Source: Exophiala sp. HKRS030 (Eukaryota; Ascomycota; Eurotiomycetes; Chaetothyriales; Herpotrichiellaceae). Taken from it: 64,000 nucleotides of DNA. The stretch spans positions 1,860,001 to 1,924,000 of the forward strand of contig JAHWDD010000010.1 of the NCBI GenBank assembly GCA_023897205.1, in the 5' to 3' direction. The position numbers were made by a program, and so were the translations under genes. The notes beneath the pieces were generated by a model, which was not told the DNA's origin, did no database searches, and worked only from the letters and a program-made list of their open reading frames with translations. This document shows, in pieces, positions 55,860-64,000 of this stretch. Each line of letters opens with the position of its first letter. Position 1 is the stretch's first letter.

Positions 55860-58361
55860 TCAATCAACAAGATCCAGTGCAGAAACATGACTTTGCGCAA
55901 TATCTTGCCTCTCCACCCCACGGGATAGCTCGTAAGTTATGACAGTATAATCTGAGTATGTCAGCATGAGTCTGTATCTCCGACTGTTCTCCGCTGCATT
56001 CCATGGCTCGCTTCTGTGAGGCACTGCCCAGCTCCGCTGTTCTCGACGACGTGAAGACTTTAACTCACGCCAGTCATACGACAGCCGTTTTCGTTTCGAC
56101 TCACGCTCCGCACCAAGGATACTACTTTCTGCCCCGCCAACTTCGATTTCACTGCCTGACGTTGCAGTGCCGCCTCCCTTGAGCAGAACTACATTCGGGT
56201 CAAATGTCGTCGTCACTCCACCCAGAACACCGTCTTTTCCCCAAGGAATACTGCTTTCGTCGTCGGTAGATAATTCTGAATAATTGGAAATGGTTCGGCC
56301 CTGGATGGGGGAAACAGCGATTCCTAGTAAAGGTTTTAAAGGTCTGAGATTTTTGGTTTCTTGTTTTCGCGTTGGTAACGTCCAATCTGCGCGTAGTCCT
56401 AGCGTGCCAGTTTTCTCGTTCTTTGTCAAGACGCAAACTGCACAGCGTCCGATTTGAGAAGCAATAATAATAATCCCGAGTTCAGGAATGATCTGGAGCA
56501 TGTTGAGCCGATCGAATTGAGCGAAGTTGTGCGATTCCAAAATAGGAGGCAAGGCTTGTTTGAGAATGTTGGCGCAAAAGACGTGTGGATAGTCTGCAGC
56601 TGGAGCGTTCAAGAGTTTCAAATTGGATGCTGTACAATGCAGCATAGGAATCACAGGAAATTCAGTCGACTGGTCAGCTTGAGATAGAGATTTCCACCGA
56701 GAAAGGAGGACTTCTCTGTCAGCATCGTCTTTATCTTGACTTGTTCGATGTGCAACACTCGATATCGAACTACCGCTATGATGACTGACGGATGAGAAGT
56801 CATTGTCGAAACCATCAGAACTGGAGTCATACTGAACGAGTTCATCGAAAGTCTCTCCGACCATGTTATCAGGGTTGCGATTCTCCACCACCACTGAAAC
56901 TGAGAAAGATGAGCCATCCGCACGAGATTCAGATCTGATAGGCAAAGGTATGGCCTCCGCATCTGTTGCTGTAAGCACCAGCTGATGGCCATCTCGCGAA
57001 CGAACACTTCCTTCAGATGTCGTGAAGTACGTGTCCGAAGATGTTTCAAGACTGTCTTCGAGCCTAGTTGAGCCGGACGCCGTAGGTTCAAAGCCGTCAT
57101 TCGCTTCATGTGGGTTGTGCAAGTGTTCATCTTCGTCCAACACATCAACATCTGACCACAAATTTGTTGCACTGTCCCATTCTTGGGCATCGTCAGAGTC
57201 ATCAGACGCGTCATCCAAAAGGGGATGTGCATGGCTGTGACCTGGAGTTCGGAGACGGACAACATTGGTTAGATCATAGCTTTCACCAGGGTTACCATAG
57301 CATTGAGCAGCTCTAGAATGACCACAGAATTCCTCCATTGACCAGGCTGAGCTGAAAATTTTGGGATCCAAAGCAGCAACAAGCCACCCTCCCTCACGAC
57401 GTCGGCGCAAACCTCGAGATGGCCCTCTCTCTGCTAAATCCCAAGACCTGTAAGTACTCCCTAGCCATATTTGCCACAGTTTCGTGGCCCCATCGATGTC
57501 GGTACTCATCAGCCACTTGCCCAGAGGGTCTTGGCTGGTGTTGACAAAGGACACACAAGGGATGTTGGAGTCGTGTCCATCGAAGCCTGCGAGAATAGTT
57601 TTATAGTTTTTGTTTCTTGGAGGATGATCATATCCAAGCGCCGGATCCCATTCATGCCACTCAAGCTGAGAGGGGTCTGTGTAGAGGTCTTCATCATTGT
57701 CAGTGTCAAGCTTTTCTGGGCCTTCATTTTGATCAGTCAAGGCAAAAGCGAAAATCGTAACCTTGGCACAATGATCGTCCACAGCAACGTGGTAAGGCGT
57801 ATTTGCTGATACCGCGATCATACGAGCTTCGGTATGGATTGACAAACCCCAAGCTGATTCATGAACCCATTGTGTAAAAAATGGTTGCAGACCAACAACA
57901 TCACTGCTAGCGTTAGTGCTCAATGAGAAAGGATTTCTGTTGACGGCCTCCTGGATGGCTCGAGTATAATAGGCAGTGACATTGCCAGAATCTGTGGCTA
58001 ATAATAAGATTTCCTCAGTGCCGAGATCACCGACGAGTAAATGATTTATAGAATGAGGATGATGCGGGTCGATATAACCGGCAGTGGTAGGATTTTCTAC
58101 GGCTTTAGGTATGACGAGGTGCGCGGTTCTTCCGAGGGTTTGAAAAGGAAATTCGGGCCTGTAAACCAGGACAGCGGACCTTGAGGCGACGAAATAAAGG
58201 TTGTGCTTTTGAGACAGAGCGGTGAGGTTGTTTCGCCAGAGGGCGATGGGTGGACCATCATACAAGTCATGCTTCCTGAATCTTTCCACGCCATTTTCGA
58301 CTCCACGAAGATTGATGTTTACCGCTTCAAATGCTCGATGGTCAATCTCCATGTTCGGCAT
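55860..58361 (-). CDS. CRT10: CRT10-family WD40-like protein, regulator of ribonucleotide reductase genes
   Basis: Intronless, 833 aa. The N-terminal half (ALSQKHNLYFVASRSAVLVYRP, INHLLVGDLGTEEILLLATDSG, WGLSIHTEARMIAVSANTP, HDSNIPCVSFVNTSQDPLGKWL) reads as degenerate beta-propeller repeats and matches the fungal Crt10 family. The middle (about 390-560) is acidic and Ser-rich. The end holds EFPVIPMLHCTASNLKLLNAP and IIPELGIIIIASQIGRCAVCVL, followed by a basic patch (ESKRKRLSYDWRELKSSRRRE). Yeast Crt10 represses RNR2 and RNR3 and affects dNTP supply; whether this holds here is inference. The ATG at 58359-58361 is the first in frame. Confidence 0.85.
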   Translation of the reverse strand: MPNMEIDHRAFEAVNINLRGVENGVERFRKHDLYDGPPIALWRNNLTALSQKHNLYFVASRSAVLVYRPEFPFQTLGRTAHLVIPKAVENPTTAGYIDPHHPHSINHLLVGDLGTEEILLLATDSGNVTAYYTRAIQEAVNRNPFSLSTNASSDVVGLQPFFTQWVHESAWGLSIHTEARMIAVSANTPYHVAVDDHCAKVTIFAFALTDQNEGPEKLDTDNDEDLYTDPSQLEWHEWDPALGYDHPPRNKNYKTILAGFDGHDSNIPCVSFVNTSQDPLGKWLMSTDIDGATKLWQIWLGSTYRSWDLAERGPSRGLRRRREGGWLVAALDPKIFSSAWSMEEFCGHSRAAQCYGNPGESYDLTNVVRLRTPGHSHAHPLLDDASDDSDDAQEWDSATNLWSDVDVLDEDEHLHNPHEANDGFEPTASGSTRLEDSLETSSDTYFTTSEGSVRSRDGHQLVLTATDAEAIPLPIRSESRADGSSFSVSVVVENRNPDNMVGETFDELVQYDSSSDGFDNDFSSVSHHSGSSISSVAHRTSQDKDDADREVLLSRWKSLSQADQSTEFPVIPMLHCTASNLKLLNAPAADYPHVFCANILKQALPPILESHNFAQFDRLNMLQIIPELGIIIIASQIGRCAVCVLTKNEKTGTLGLRADWTLPTRKQETKNLRPLKPLLGIAVSPIQGRTISNYSELSTDDESSIPWGKDGVLGGVTTTFDPNVVLLKGGGTATSGSEIEVGGAESSILGAERESKRKRLSYDWRELKSSRRREQRSWAVPHRSEPWNAAENSRRYRLMLTYSDYTVITYELSRGVERQDIAQSHVSALDLVD

Positions 58362-59980
58362 CGCAAATTTGGAAAACCTTCCCGAAGATTCTCACAATGG
58401 CGATGATTTCTTGCAGAGATCAAACAAGTGTCAGCATGATGAGATCCGTAGGTTAGTAACGTGATCTCGATCAACCGCGGGCTCCCTCGTATAATTTACT
58501 GTGAATTCGAATTTTGCTCATTGCGATTCGGCATGAGATACAGGCTACACTCGACACATTGATAGGATGATTCGACCATGAAAACCGAGGAGGTTGCGGT
58601 TGGTGTGAAGTGTTAATATGCCACTGGGTAAAAGTGTTTCATCAGGTGACGTGGCGGTTATATCTCGGCGGACTCGAGAGGGAGACGAGTGAAGCCGCCA
58701 ACAAATGAGACGGGACTCTCAGTAGGTACTTGAAGTCACAGACTTTATTTTCCAGGCACTGATGTTATGGTCGTGGCCAACAGACGGGGGAGTTTGAAGT
58801 CGTGATAGCCGTTGGGCCCAGGAGATGCACAATTGACGGATTCGATCCTCTGCAGATTAGCTATGCAGGTCGATGAACATCGTGGCTCAATTGGTCAGAA
58901 TGGTTGAATCAATGGTTACTCGGTAGAGGAGGCGCAGCATGCCGATGTGTACGACGTGAAAAAGCGAGGATGACATTGGAAAGTTGGTAAAGAGACATCG
59001 GACAGGCTTTAGGAGAAGTTATCATGGTTGTTTGTCTCTGACGCCATTGAGGTGCGGGGGATTCGGAGGGGCTCTAGGGCGGCTCCGGGCAGGGCTTGGG
59101 GGTCTTCCAGGCGTCTTGCACCTAAATCAGGCGGAATAAGGGCAGTATCGCCAGTATGGAGCAGGTACTCTGATGCTTTACTGCATCGTTGAGTGCCTAA
59201 CGAGTGCCTAGTACACTTAGCCATCGCATCGACCAAGCTAACTCGTTAGTTGGTCAACTAGTTAGCTGGTTAATTGTCTAACTAGAAGCTTAACAACCTG
59301 TTCTCCAGTGGCTTCCTACGGAGTAGGCACCTGCTACGCACCTTCCTCACCAACTACTCCGTAGTCACCTTGTAGTTAGAAGCGTCTTTTAGTCGGGCTA
59401 TGAACCAGCTAGCGTCAATGTTACTCTCCAAGTCCACTAAAAGTCCATGCGGGTCGCTGGTGATATATCATCTTTTATCACACTCCCCCATCTACGCCCT
59501 ACACCTTTGCCGTCCACGCATCCACGTCAACAGGATCATTTCAGCCGTGGAAATTTCCCAGATCCGATTCATCTCGATTCCAACCAATCTGACCGCCGAG
59601 AATTGCACTTTCCCGTATCAATTGTGGCTTCTCGAGGGCACTACACCGTCCACCTCCATATCCCAGTCGAACCACCTTAGTTTCACTCGCTGTCATCTTG
59701 CAACACCTGATGAATTGTCAACTTGCAGACCTGCCATTTCCTGCCTGCATCATCATCATCCTGGCTAATATCCACCTCTTTGCATCTGCATAACGTCCTT
59801 TACCTGCGTCTCTTACTCATGATTTGCGCACCCACGAGCTTGTAAACCAACGGCAAAGTCAGACCCACTCCCTCGATACCACGGAGATCACCCTACCTCC
59901 CGCATCCTCGTATCACAGATCAGATCGCATCACATCCTTTCCCAGTCTCCGTCCCTCTCTCGGGCCGCTCTAGAGTCAAC
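58362..59980. other. 1.6 kb intergenic region with an inverted repeat and TA-rich core
   Basis: CRT10 promoter on the left, leader of the MMTAG2-like gene on the right (CT-rich up to 59980). Between 59190 and 59400 there are GAGTGCCTA duplications, TA-rich GTTAGTTGGT-like words and the inverted repeat listed separately; this looks like a repeat relic. Confidence 0.45.
59316..59364. repeat. 11-base inverted repeat, CTACGGAGTAG...CTACTCCGTAG
   Basis: Arms 59316-59326 and 59354-59364 are perfect reverse complements separated by 27 bases. ACGGAGTA-type arms are common at the ends of small fungal mobile-element relics (recalled), but no transposase or target duplication is seen. Confidence 0.55.
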
Positions 59981-60862
59981 ATGGATCTCTTGGCCACAGT
60001 TCGTAAAGAAGGCTCCCGGGGTGGTCGTGGAGACTTTCAGTGGTCTGATGTTCAAACCTCGTCACATCGTGAAAACTACCTGGGTCATTCTCTCATGGCT
60101 CCAGTGGGTCGATGGCAGAAAGGTCGCGATCTGAATTGGTATGCCAAGGCAGATTCTGCAAACGCAGATGCAGACAGCCAGGAAGACCCTGCTGCCAGAG
60201 CTGCAAGGGAAAGGAAGGAAGAAATCAGAAGGGTCAAAGAAGCCGAAGAAGATGCCCTAGCCATGGCCTTGGGGCTACCTGTTCCTCCTCGAAACAACCC
60301 CAACATGGAACAACTAGGCGTCCAACGCCAAGTTGGAAATGTTTTGAAAGAGGCTGCAAACGAGGAAGATTCTGCACCGTCGAGAGGGATCGGTTATGGT
60401 CGCTCTACAGGGGTTTCCGATGCTAATGGTGGCAGCCTTTCCACAGAACGTATTCAAGGCACAGAAAACCTTCAACAAGACAAAGAGTTGCAATATGCAC
60501 TGAAAGAATATAAGCGAAGACACGCGGATGGCAAACGAAGAAGTCGAAGTCGAAGTCGAGATCGCAACCGAGATCGCGAACATGGCCGTGACCGAGAGCA
60601 CAGACGGCGCCGAAGGGGAGAAGAAGAACGGCATGGTGAGGGACGTAGCAGGGATTCACGCAAGGATCCACACAGGGATCATCGATCTAGACGAGACCCC
60701 AGCTCCAGAGACAGACGTGACCACCAACCAGAATCTGCACCCCGTGATCGATATCAATCTCATCATCCCCGGGATGGCCACAGAAGTAGGTCGCCACGGC
60801 CACGAAAGTTTGACGATAGACAAGATCATCGTGATAGGGAAAGCCGGCGGGACAGGCACTGA
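59981..60862 (+). CDS. MMTAG2: MMTAG2-like nuclear protein with an SR/RD-rich tail
   Basis: Intronless, 293 aa. The first 75 residues match the MMtag (kinase phosphorylation protein) domain: GGRGDFQWSDVQTSSHRENYLGHS, APVGRWQKGRDLNWYAK. A Glu/Lys-rich helix follows (RERKEEIRRVKEAEEDALAMALGLP). From about residue 190 to the end it is an Arg-Ser/Arg-Asp/His-rich tail (RSRSRSRDRNRDREH) as in splicing-speckle proteins. Function is not established; a nuclear RNA-related role is inferred. The stop at 60862 is only 24 bases from the stop of the convergent SDR gene. Confidence 0.88.
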   Translation: MDLLATVRKEGSRGGRGDFQWSDVQTSSHRENYLGHSLMAPVGRWQKGRDLNWYAKADSANADADSQEDPAARAARERKEEIRRVKEAEEDALAMALGLPVPPRNNPNMEQLGVQRQVGNVLKEAANEEDSAPSRGIGYGRSTGVSDANGGSLSTERIQGTENLQQDKELQYALKEYKRRHADGKRRSRSRSRDRNRDREHGRDREHRRRRRGEEERHGEGRSRDSRKDPHRDHRSRRDPSSRDRRDHQPESAPRDRYQSHHPRDGHRSRSPRPRKFDDRQDHRDRESRRDRH

Positions 60863-60886
60863 ATCCTAACCATAATATTGAAAACT

Positions 60887-62179
60887 TTACAGGTCAAATT
60901 TTACATCAAAGCTATTATCGAAGAAGTCGACATCGAACTCATTGACATCAGTGTCTTCCAAGCCCGACCTCTGAGCCCCGCTTCCTGCCTGCTTGTTGAT
61001 GTCGGCTGATATACTGGTCTCGACAAATTCTTCGAGCTCTTCACTCACGGTTTTAAGCTTTTCCTTGACACTGTTGACCCCTTCTATACCGACGATATGC
61101 CGTGCCGGTGGGTTTTCATGCCCACCAATTGCTGTCAATGCATGCACTGTCTCTGCCACAAGCATTTCGGTGTGAGCAGGGCTCAAAGGAGGGATCAAGC
61201 TGAAAACTTGATTCCGACTGAGTAGGTAGGGTCCACTTTGCCTTTCGGCCTCTGATGAAGGCGAGGTGATTTCAAAGTCTGGCGGGGGAGGATACTCGGC
61301 CCTGATTCCAGGAAGTCGATTTAACAATCCGTCCAGGATACCACGAAACATGGGAGCATTATGACCAAATTCTCTTGTATATTCTTTCATGGGTGGAGAC
61401 GAAGTGATTCTGTTGGTCAAAACTCCAATCTCGACACTTGGTTGAACAATGGTCAATTTGATGTTGAAGGGGGCAATTTCATAAGCGATGCTGTCACAGA
61501 AACCTTCCAGGGCCCAGTTTGAGGCACAGTACATGCTCAAGCCGGGTGTTCCCAGATGACCAGTAATACCGGTAAGGACGATGATGTGACCATTCATCTG
61601 TGACCTCATTTGAGGAATCACAGCTCTCATGATGTTCATGGGCCCAAAGAAATTCTTCTCAAATTGATCTTTGACCAGGGTCAAGGTACGATGATTTGCT
61701 GCGAGTTCTTCGATTGTGCCTACTACTGCCTCACTGGTGCATGAGAAGAGTATGTCGACTTTTCGGAAAGTATGAATGGTTGCGGCTACAGCTGCCTGAC
61801 ATTGAGCTACGTTCCTGTAAGAAACTCAATGTCAGAGGTGTGATAGTTTCATGTATTTCAGGCATTGAATAGCTTGGGTAAAATGCAAATGCGATCAGAA
61901 AAAATCTCACCTGATATCCAAGGCGACGACCTTCAAGCGCTCCTTCCAACCAACATGTCTCCCCACTTCGGCAAGAAAACTCTTGAATTCTTGACTTCGT
62001 GCTCCATCGTTTTCAAACTCGGCCTGTAAGATCCCTGATACGACGTAGTCTCCATGATCCAGAACTTGCCTAGCTATTGATATGCCGATGGGAGATTCTC
62101 CTGATGTCAATAACCAGACCCGTGGCGCATTATGTGTAGGAAATTGTGGCGCTGAATTGGGCGCCGTGCCATTTGCCAT
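60887..62179 (-). CDS. SDR-family oxidoreductase lacking the catalytic lysine
   Basis: Two exons, complement(60887-61814, 61911-62179), 398 aa. Rossmann start RVWLLTSGESPIGISIARQVL at 21-41 (TSGxxPIG in place of TGxxxGIG), VVALDI for the Asp that contacts the cofactor, NNAG position unclear, IIVLTGITGHLGTPGLSMYCASNWALEGFCDSIAYE with Ser and Tyr but Asn where the YxxxK Lys should stand, then PFNIKLTIVQPSVEIGVLTN. The C-terminal 130 residues are an extension with helices and an acidic end (EFDVDFFDNSFDVKFDL). Either the family uses another residue or the protein is a non-catalytic binder. Divergent from the CLPTM1-like gene. Confidence 0.85.
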
Positions 62180-62833
62180 GGAGTCAGTGAGTGTTAGGTG
62201 ATGTTGACATGGCCCGATTTAGGGAGAGTAGATCATTCTGAGCCGGCAGTGGCAACCTGCGAAACCTCGTGATTGACGTTATCGGGCTGATTGGACGACA
62301 AATTCTTTGAGTCTCGAAGCGTACTGGATACTATCTGTATGAGTATATCTGTAGTCCTCTAGTTCCTGATTGAGGATTGGTGTATGTAAGTAGGTGGGTG
62401 TTAAGAAGCCCGCCGCCAAGACTTTCCGGGCCAGTTCCTGTGCGAAACCCCCTCGTGCCTTCCCCCACAAGTTCCACCAACTGCCTTCCTTCTTTCAGTC
62501 CCTCGGCGCCTGGAACAACTCTTTCTCCGTTGCAACTTGCAGGCGGCCGTCAAAGTGTCAAAGACGCCATTCAATCGCCATTCCCACATCCGATCCCGTC
62601 GTGCCCGTCCCTACTTTTTTATTTGGAGGCGGGAATCTTGCGCCTTGGTCTCTGAACTTCCATCATATACTGTTGCAGTGGACATGTGGTAACATCCCAC
62701 TCGTACCCAACTCTTGAGTCTTCACTAGACAAGCCCGAGTGTCTCTTCCTTTGAAAACACCACATTGGAAGTTCACAGTCTTCTTCCTTGGTGTCTACGT
62801 TGATTGTGTAGGATCCGCGGTCATTTAATCAAC
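62180..62833. promoter_or_regulatory. Divergent region between the SDR and CLPTM1-like genes
   Basis: 654 bases with both promoters and leaders; pyrimidine-rich stretches near 62440-62620 read as open frames but are not gene-like. Confidence 0.45.
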
Positions 62834-64000
62834 ATGCCCGAGACTCAAGGCAGCGGTGCTCGTCCCGCGGCGCAACAGGATGGAGGTGGAAAGGTACGTA
62901 CTCTCTTTCCCGGCGTCTGATTCATGTTGTTCGTTACTGACTGGTGGAATACTAGTCTTTGATTCAATCCGTCATCCAAGGTGTCGCCATCTTTATGGCC
63001 GTACAATTCCTTGCTAATCAATTCCTCGGTTCAAAGACATCAACAACGACTGGATCAGGACCCAAACCTGGGACAGTTAGTTTCGATCAGAGACCTGATG
63101 CCAACACGGTAGCAAACTACTCGGCTGTTCCTTTACATATATCTCCTATCTGGCCCACGGATAGCTCCTTGGACATTCAAATTTATGTATCCCCGAGACG
63201 AAATTGCCGAAGTTGAGCACTCTTCCCCAGGAATCTTTGGTGGTTAATGAGAAGGGTTTCAAACAAGGAGATTATAAGGATACTCGTGATATCAGTACCA
63301 CTATCAAGCTACCCAAAGCCGTTCAACATAATGCAACCCTGTTGGCGCATTTCTATATCGGCCTTGCAGGTAGCGAGCTTGATCCAAGTTCCAAGGAATA
63401 CAATCCTGCCACTGCCCATCACTTCACACGTCCATTGACACATTATCACGCCAAAAAGAAGGTTCGCAAGCTAAAGAACCTCCTCGACAAGTCCGAGAAT
63501 GTCACTGCGGAAATTGAAGAGCCCCAGGGTGTTCAAATCGCTTCATACTATCATCCCAATTTCACCTTAGCCCTAATTCCAAATACCGGAGTGCAAGATT
63601 GGCGTCAAATGCACCCTGCTATTCGCCGGAATATCGTCCTGGAGCCTACTGGAGCCCGTGATGAATCTGGCCAGAACGGTTGGTATTACCCAGTCTTCTA
63701 TCTCAACACCTTCTGGCAACTTCGATCTCACATGACCGAATTGAATGATACCGTGTCCACCGTCCCGTTCAACATCCATCTCTACAACCTCGTCAACTGG
63801 CAGTATTCGATTCTCGCTTCTATCGATGACGGAATGAAGCAGCAGCAACAGCAAGCAGCCTTTGGACCACCATCTCCAACTGGAGGTGACGGCAGCGAAC
63901 TGGAAAAGTTCAAAGAGATCTTGCTAGATACCAACAGCTATCTTTTGGCCACGACTTTCTTCGTCTCCATCCTCCACATGATCTTTGAAGGTCTTGCATT
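62834..64000 (+). CDS. CLPTM1: CLPTM1-family ER/Golgi membrane protein, N-terminal part, with one apparent frame break
   Basis: Exon 1 is 62834-62893 (MPETQGSGARPAAQQDGGGK); exon 2 starts at 62956 and runs off the window. A signal-anchor helix (SVIQGVAIFMAVQFLANQFLG) is followed by the lumenal CLPTM1 domain: LHISPIWPTDSSLDIQIYVSP, then after the break TKLPKLS, VVNEKGFKQGDY, HNATLLAHFYIGLAG, and WYYPVFYLNTFWQLRSHM; the first membrane helix of the C-terminal bundle (LATTFFVSILHMIFEGLA) closes the window. The frame breaks at a four-C run, 63191-63194: one added C gives YVSPETKLPK. Family members sit in the ER or Golgi and affect receptor trafficking or lipid scrambling; the fungal role is unknown. 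Confidence 0.88.

Noticed and set aside
58825..58860. GGATTCGATCC resembling a tRNA B box
   Set aside because: No A box at the right distance and no cloverleaf can be drawn.
59400..59768. 122-codon plus-strand frame before the MMTAG2-like gene
   Set aside because: Lies in a pyrimidine-rich leader; composition explains the open frame.

Overview
The window looks like nuclear DNA of a filamentous ascomycete (Pezizomycotina). Genes are carried on both strands, are mostly split by introns of about 41-110 bases with GT...AG borders and CTAAC/CTGAC-like branch points, and encode fungal-type proteins: TRI12-type efflux pump, fungal-specific regulator, GPR1/FUN34/YaaH carrier, GPI7, GLS1, CRT10, TDA3, RAI1. 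A eurotiomycete (Chaetothyriomycetidae-like) is my guess from protein flavour only. No tRNA, rRNA, CRISPR or intact transposon was seen.

Layout. 1-400 is the degenerate start of an APH/AIM9-like gene. 0.9-5.6 kb is housekeeping: complex I NDUFA12, then the head-to-head ribosome biogenesis pair LTV1 (40S) and LSG1 (60S). 6.4-15.3 kb mixes secondary and detoxification functions (NmrA-like reductase, TRI12-type exporter, phenol-hydroxylase-like flavin monooxygenase) with the exosome subunit RRP43. GPI7 fills 15.3-17.9 kb.

18-37 kb is the accessory part, gene-poor with long non-coding gaps. It has a TA-rich decayed stretch, a pseudogene (frameshift plus stop), a secreted probably GPI-anchored protein, a four-span membrane protein, a cysteine-rich secreted protein, a regulator without a visible DNA-binding domain, a thiamine-diphosphate 2-oxoacid decarboxylase with a GC-AG intron, a divergent acetate-type permease and an amino-acid/choline permease. 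The last four could form an amino-acid or 2-oxoacid catabolism and acetate module; this is inference from order alone.

37-64 kb is dense housekeeping: a SAP-domain protein, RAI1, MOD5 (two in-frame starts as in yeast), CWC2, GLS1, GCN2 head-to-head with RBG1, TDA3, CRT10, an MMTAG2-like SR protein, an SDR lacking the catalytic Lys, and the start of a CLPTM1-family gene.

A striking technical pattern runs through the window. Seven reading-frame breaks in otherwise conserved genes (RRP43, the permease, GLS1 three times, RBG1, CLPTM1) each need exactly one extra base, and each sits in a run of four or five C/G. They are most simply sequence-level run contractions. The lesions in the two genes I call pseudogenes are of other kinds and look real.
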